Positions 59,907-64,000 of a DNA stretch of 64,000 nucleotides are shown here, in pieces; positions within the stretch are counted from its first letter, which is position 1; each line of letters starts with the position of its first letter. The DNA is from Haematococcus lacustris. Taxonomy: Eukaryota; Chlorophyta; Chlorophyceae; Chlamydomonadales; Haematococcaceae. Under the pieces are notes generated by a model. It was not told the origin of the DNA. It worked only from the letters and a program-made list of their open reading frames with translations, and ran no database searches. The stretch is taken from NCBI GenBank assembly GCA_030144725.1, contig JASKMD010000158.1, forward strand, positions 1-64,000. The letters run 5' to 3'. A program made the position numbers and the translations under genes.

Positions 59907-60975
59907 ATGTCCCCGAAAAGGAACCGCAAGCGCGCCGTCTCCCCCGCACCCTCCGCAGCTGGTAAGCCGTAAAGCTTGAGGAAAGGCCCCGAAGCTAGCT
60001 GACGACGCGGCGCAGTGTGCCCCACGCCCTAGCCATTGCGACTCCGTGCATCAAGTCCTGCCGTGCGTGTGCTGTGCTTTCCCGTGTCTGCAGGTGCCAG
60101 TGGCAGTGGGCAGCAAGTCCAGGGGCAGGGGCAGGCTGCCAAGGTAGTGATTGGACAGCGTCGCCAGGTCATCAAGGGCTGGCCTGCGTGGCCTTGTGAA
60201 GGCAGCCTTGCCTGATCTCAGCCCAGCCCAAGTCGACGCCATTGTGGCTGAGATTAAACAAGCGCATGACCATGGGCAGCAAGCAATGCTGCGTAACAGC
60301 AGTCCTGTGGCCCTCCTTGTTGATTTCCTCCTTCCTAAGCCAGCCCAATCCAGCCCAGCCCACTCAAGACTTCCCAGCAGCAGGTCCAGCCCCAGGCCCC
60401 CCTCCTCCACCTGACCCAGCCTGCCCTCCCTATGCCCACCCCCGCCTTGCCACATGCAGCTCCCCCCGCACAGCAGCCGCCCCAGCCAAGCTGCCCCCCC
60501 CAGTGCAGCTGGACATCTGGGACCATGAGGTGCCGCCCAACCCCCCTCCCCCTCCCCCAGCTCAGCACCCCCCTGCCCAGGAGCCACCTCCCCTTGCCCA
60601 GGACCCCCCTGCCTCTCCCCCAGCCCAGGACCCCCCACCCCCTCCCCCAGCCCAGGAGCCACCCCCACCAGCTCAGGACCAGCCCCCTGCCCAGGCCCCA
60701 CCTGGCCCAGTGCCACGACCCCAGGCTCCCTCATGGGGCAGGTGGCTGAACCGGGACACCGACCCTGCCTCAACTTCCAGCGCAATGGGGAAAGCATGCA
60801 GCGCCCCCTGGAGCTGTGCAGCTATGAGGGCTTGAAGGCTGTGCCCCCCATTTGCAAGGAGTACCAGCAGGGCTACAAGCGGGTCAATGACCGGCTGCCC
60901 AAGGCCAGGCAGAGGCTGCACCGGGCTGCGGAGTACCGCCGAGGCATTGATGGTCGGGCCCGTAACAATGCATAG
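59907..60975 (+). pseudogene. Broken chimeric gene ending in a Fanzor-like tail
   Basis: A plausible first exon (59907-59961, MSPKRNRKRAVSPAPSAAG, basic, NLS-like) has a good donor. The next piece (60094 on) opens in phase but stops soon. A second frame over 60151-60350 is strongly coding-like (AGLRGLVKAALPDLSPAQVD ... ALLVDFLLPKP). A third is proline-rich (PPPPPAQ, PPAQEPPPP) and contains VQLDIWDHEVPPN. At about 60755 it reads WLNRDTDP, then the frame shifts by one base to CLNFQRNGESMQRPLELC ... YKRVNDRLPKARQRLHRAAE and a stop at 60973-60975. WLxRDxxxxLNxQRxGESxxRPLEL matches the 37.3-kb fragment; here the expected NAA of RDxNAAxN reads DPC. Multiple shifts indicate decay. Confidence 0.5.
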
Positions 60976-61944
60976 GCCCTAGTAGTTTGAATAGGCTGTT
61001 AGCCTTACAAAGCATTAAGCTGTCAGTTTTGATGAGGTGCCCAGTGGTCAAGGGGGATTAGCCTCAGGAAAGAGTGCCATCGATGTGGGGTTTGCAGTCA
61101 TCAAGGGTGCGATTGAGGTTGCATCAACTTGATTGGAGTAGCGGATCGAGACTACCCACAGTCAAGCATGTTGTTCCTTGTAGAATAAGTTTTGTTTGCC
61201 TGCATGCTCTTTCCTGCAAATGAAGGTGTGTGGGTGTGATGCATGCAATTGCTCTTGACCGCAAGGTTGGGGAATGCAGTAAAGCCTTTACTAAAGGCAC
61301 TTTGCATCAATTGTAAAGTCAGGGCCTCCCAACTCTGATGTTTTGGCATGTAAGACCGTCACATGCGACCGATTGCTCCTGGAGCAGGCCGATGGCTTTA
61401 GCCCTGCGCGGCATGGCTTTAACGCGGACTCTAGTTGCGGCAGCAACCAGCAGCTGCTTCAATTGTGGTCGATAGGGTGGTTGGGATCCGCCAGCCACCC
61501 TCAAGACATCGCGCAGTGCAGGCGTGCTCTTGGTGCTCTACGCATAGGCGCTGCTGCTAGCCCGCGAGGTGAGGTGCACGCAGCAAGTGCCACCACTCCT
61601 GCGCCAGCACATGTTACCCGACGAACATCTGATGATGCAGGAGTTTTCGAGTACACCACGTAAACAGCTTTTCCCAACTGCAGCTGCGGCTCAGCTGCAG
61701 CAGGTAGGAGTTTGCAGCCAACATTAAATCCAGCCAAAACTCAAAGAGTTGTCTTATATTTGTGCTGACCGCTGAATCAAAGGCTACCCTACACATATGC
61801 ACATCTGCAACAATAGAAATAATATTACTCTCAAATCTCAGTGAGCCATGGATTGTCAATTGCAGGAGCCCAAGCACCACACTCAGGCAAATTAGTAACA
61901 GCATTTCTGAGATTCGGAGCCTCGGACTTGGTACATAGTCAAAT
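60976..61944. other. Intergenic region
   Basis: About 970 bp without a supported gene. The + strand frame 61343-61663 and the minus frames are short and unsupported. AT content rises towards 61950. Confidence 0.5.
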
Positions 61945-62012
61945 GAAGGCATTGTAAGATTGGGGGTTGAAACTAAAATTCGTGATTTTGCGCGGTTGGT
62001 GAGATACGGCCA
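61945..62012. repeat. Dispersed repeat family B, copy 2 (inverted)
   Basis: Reverse complement resembles 28186-28260, including the block GGCCGTATCTCACCAA and the block CCCCCAATCTTACAA. It directly abuts the palindromic satellite. Confidence 0.75.
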
Positions 62013-62960
62013 TGCTACAGTACTGTAGGTGTCTACAGTACTGTCGGGGTACCTCGCGAGTACACGAACAGTACTGTAGACACCTACAGTACTGTAGGCA
62101 CCTACAGTACTGTAGGTGTCTACACTACTGTCGGGGTACCTCGAGAGACCACTTACAGTACTGTAGGTATCTACAGTACTGTAGACATCTACAGTACTGT
62201 AGACATCTACAGTACTGTGGGTACCTCGAGGTACCTCGAGAGACCATTTACAGTACTGTAGACATCTACAGTACTGTAGACATCTACAGTACTGTAGACA
62301 TCTACAGTACTGTCGACATCTACAGTACCTCGAGGTACCTCGAGGTACCTCGAGAGACCATTTACAGTACTGTAGGTACCTACAGTACTGTAGACATCTA
62401 CAGTACTGTAGACATCTACAGTACTGTAGACATCTACAGTACTGTAGACATCTACAGTACTGTAGACATCTACAGTACTGTAGACATCTACAGTACCTCG
62501 AGGTACCTCGAGGTACCTCGAGAGACCACTTACAGTACTGTAGGTACCTACAGTACTGTAGACATCTACAGTACTGTAGACATCTACAGTACTGTAGACA
62601 TCTACAGTACTGTAGACATCTACAATACTGTCGACATCTACAGTACCTCGAGGTACCTCGAGGTACCTCGAGAGACCACTTACAGTACTGTAGGTACCTA
62701 CAGTACTGTAGACATCTACAGTACTGTAGACATCTACAGTACTGTAGACATCTACAGTACTGTAGACATCTACAATACTGTAGACATCTACAGTACCTCG
62801 AGGTACCTCGAGGTACCTCGAGAGACCATTTACAGTACTGTAGGTACCTACAGTACTGTAGACATCTACAGTACTGTAGACATCTACAGTACTGTAGACA
62901 TCTACAGTACCTCGAGGTACCTCGAGGTACCTCGAGAGACCACTTACAGTACTGTAGCCT
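62013..62960. repeat. Palindromic TACAGTACTGTA satellite
   Basis: About 950 bp built from TACAGTACTGTA (a perfect 12-bp palindrome) joined by GACATC, GGTACC or GGTGTC, giving an 18-bp unit TACAGTACTGTAGACATC. Every 120-190 bp a higher-order unit ends in CCTCGAGGTACCTCGAGG and AGAGACCA[CT]TTACAG, also palindromic. At least five higher-order units are present with small internal copy-number differences. Because 18 is a multiple of 3, long frames exist on both strands (YSTVDI-type on +, STVDVY-type on -), but they are repeat artefacts. Confidence 0.97.
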
Positions 62961-63048
62961 TTAAGCACTTAGAAAAATTCTGAACATCTCACTTGCATTC
63001 AAGGCATCCGTCCAACACTTAGTCGCAGCATCGTGTAGCCGGTATTGC

Positions 63049-63290
63049 AGCGATGGCATCGCACGAGGTTACCCATACTCGCAGCCGCATCTAGCCCATA
63101 CTCGCAGCCACATACTCGGCAATCAACCTCGCGGCCACACAGCTGGTCCACAGATGGCATCGCACGAGGTTACCCATACTCGCAGCCACATCTAGCCCAT
63201 ACTCGCAGCCACATACTCGCAGCCACATACTCGGCAGCCACATCTAGCCCATACCTCGCGGCCACACAGCTGGTCCAGCAGCGCAGAAGC
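63049..63290. repeat. Tandem duplication of about 110-130 bp
   Basis: ATGGCATCGCACGAGGTTAC ... CGCGGCCACACAGCTGGTCC occurs twice (about 63053 and 63153). The second copy has extra internal ACTCGCAGCCACAT units. Confidence 0.85.
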
Positions 63291-63320
63291 ATACATGTGA
63301 GGCAGCTCGGTGCGAGGATC

Positions 63321-63435
63321 TCACCTCGCAGCCAGCCTCGCAGCCATTTTCCTCGCAGCCAGCCTCGCAGCCAGTTTCGCAGCCAGCCTCGTAGCCAGCC
63401 TCGCAGCCAGCATCGCAGCTAGCCTCGCGGCCAGT
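63321..63435. repeat. CTCGCAGCCAG-type short tandem repeat
   Basis: About nine imperfect copies of an 11-15-bp unit (CCTCGCAGCCAG) encoding Ala-Ser-Leu in one frame. No gene supported. Confidence 0.85.
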
Positions 63436-63689
63436 TTCCTCGCAACGATTCTCCGCAATGAATCGCAAGCATTGATGCACCAACGCAAGGCAGGTGCAAC
63501 GTGTTGTGAGCAGCCAAGAGGCCAGAAGGACCATGGTAAGAGCTTAGGACCAAGGTAAGAGCTTAGAAGGAGCTAGCATTACGCAGCATAGCCCTTAGTA
63601 TCCAGCCTAACCGCTACCACACCTGGTTGCTGCAGGTCTTACAATCACGCCTAGTACCCCCCTGATTACCACCCCCTCCCAGTCCCCCT

Positions 63690-63763
63690 CACCACCACCA
63701 CCACCACCACCACCACCACCACCACCACCACCACCACCACCACCACCACCACCACCACCACCA
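63690..63763. repeat. (ACC)n microsatellite
   Basis: About 24 ACC units. Confidence 0.97.
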
Positions 63764-63824
63764 TTTCATCACCTCTCACAACGTTCCCACTGTTGCCTCC
63801 CTTGTGTTGCCTCCCTTGTGTTGC

Positions 63825-64000
63825 AGCCCAGCCCAGCCCAGCCCAGCCCAGCCCAGCCCAGCCCAGCCCAGCCCAGCCCAGCCCAGCCCAGCCCAGCCCA
63901 GCCCAGCCCAGCCCAGCCCAGCCCAGCCCAGCCCAGCCCAGCCCAGCCCAGCCCAGCCCAGCCCAGCCCAGCCCAGCCCAGCCCAGCCCAGCCCAGCCCA
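63825..64000. repeat. (AGCCC)n satellite, runs off the window
   Basis: About 35 perfect pentamers, directly after TTGTGTTGC; reverse complement of the GGGCT unit in FAS1 intron 3. Open at the right edge. Confidence 0.98.

Noticed and set aside
62012..62983. 323-codon frame of YSTVDI repeats and its reverse-strand twin
   Set aside because: An 18-bp palindromic repeat is automatically open on both strands; no start context or non-repeat domain.

Overview
The window looks like nuclear DNA of a chlorophycean green alga of the Chlamydomonadales, probably close to Haematococcus (an inference from style and family resemblance, not from a search). Coding exons are GC-rich and short (about 40-900 nt) and are separated by GT-AG introns packed with pentanucleotide, hexanucleotide and trinucleotide satellites. 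The gene set is plant/algal: a CAF-1 large subunit, an AP2 factor, a starch-binding CBM20 protein and a secreted hydroxyproline-rich-type protein. There is no bacterial gene organisation. A 500-base run of N marks an assembly gap at 35632-36131.

Layout. 1-2526 is a 59-bp minisatellite that runs into the last exon of an unrecognised + strand gene (2602-2736). 3.2-6.3 kb holds low-complexity, probably coding sequence for a disordered acidic protein. 6.8-7.8 kb is a foreign-looking single-exon ORF with a TATA-like box and a shifted start. 7872-13125 is a complete 11-exon TauE/SafE-type membrane transporter gene. 13539-16732 is bounded by an 18-bp perfect inverted repeat and looks like a non-autonomous transposon. 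17939-20715 is a complete 6-exon CBM20 gene. 22274-34702 is the chromatin assembly factor 1 large subunit (FAS1/CHAF1A); its 3' end is lost in a (CTG)n expansion and the assembly gap. 37.2-37.64 kb is a broken C-terminus of a TnpB/Fanzor-like nuclease. 38303-44415 is a 10-exon secreted proline-rich, beta-propeller-like protein. 51336-45160 (minus strand) is a 10-exon DEAD-box RNA helicase. 51858-55633 is a complete 11-exon UBLCP1 proteasome phosphatase. 56213-58407 is an AP2-domain transcription factor. 59.9-61.0 kb is a broken or chimeric gene ending in a second Fanzor-like tail. 62.0-63.0 kb is a strikingly palindromic satellite, followed by tandem repeats and (ACC)n and (GCCCA)n to the window end.

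The intact genes are ordinary single-copy housekeeping or regulatory genes and do not form a pathway. The helicase and UBLCP1 are divergent, 521 bp apart. The propeller gene and the helicase are convergent. Exon models were built by hand: in the five complete models, and in the FAS1 and AP2 models as far as they go, the reading phases join across all chosen splice sites. This is the main support for the models beyond family motifs.

The most interesting material is mobile: two decayed Fanzor-like C-termini, a possible N-terminal piece of the same kind, several short dispersed repeats shared between distant parts of the window, and the palindromic satellite beside one of them. I did not find a new multi-gene system.
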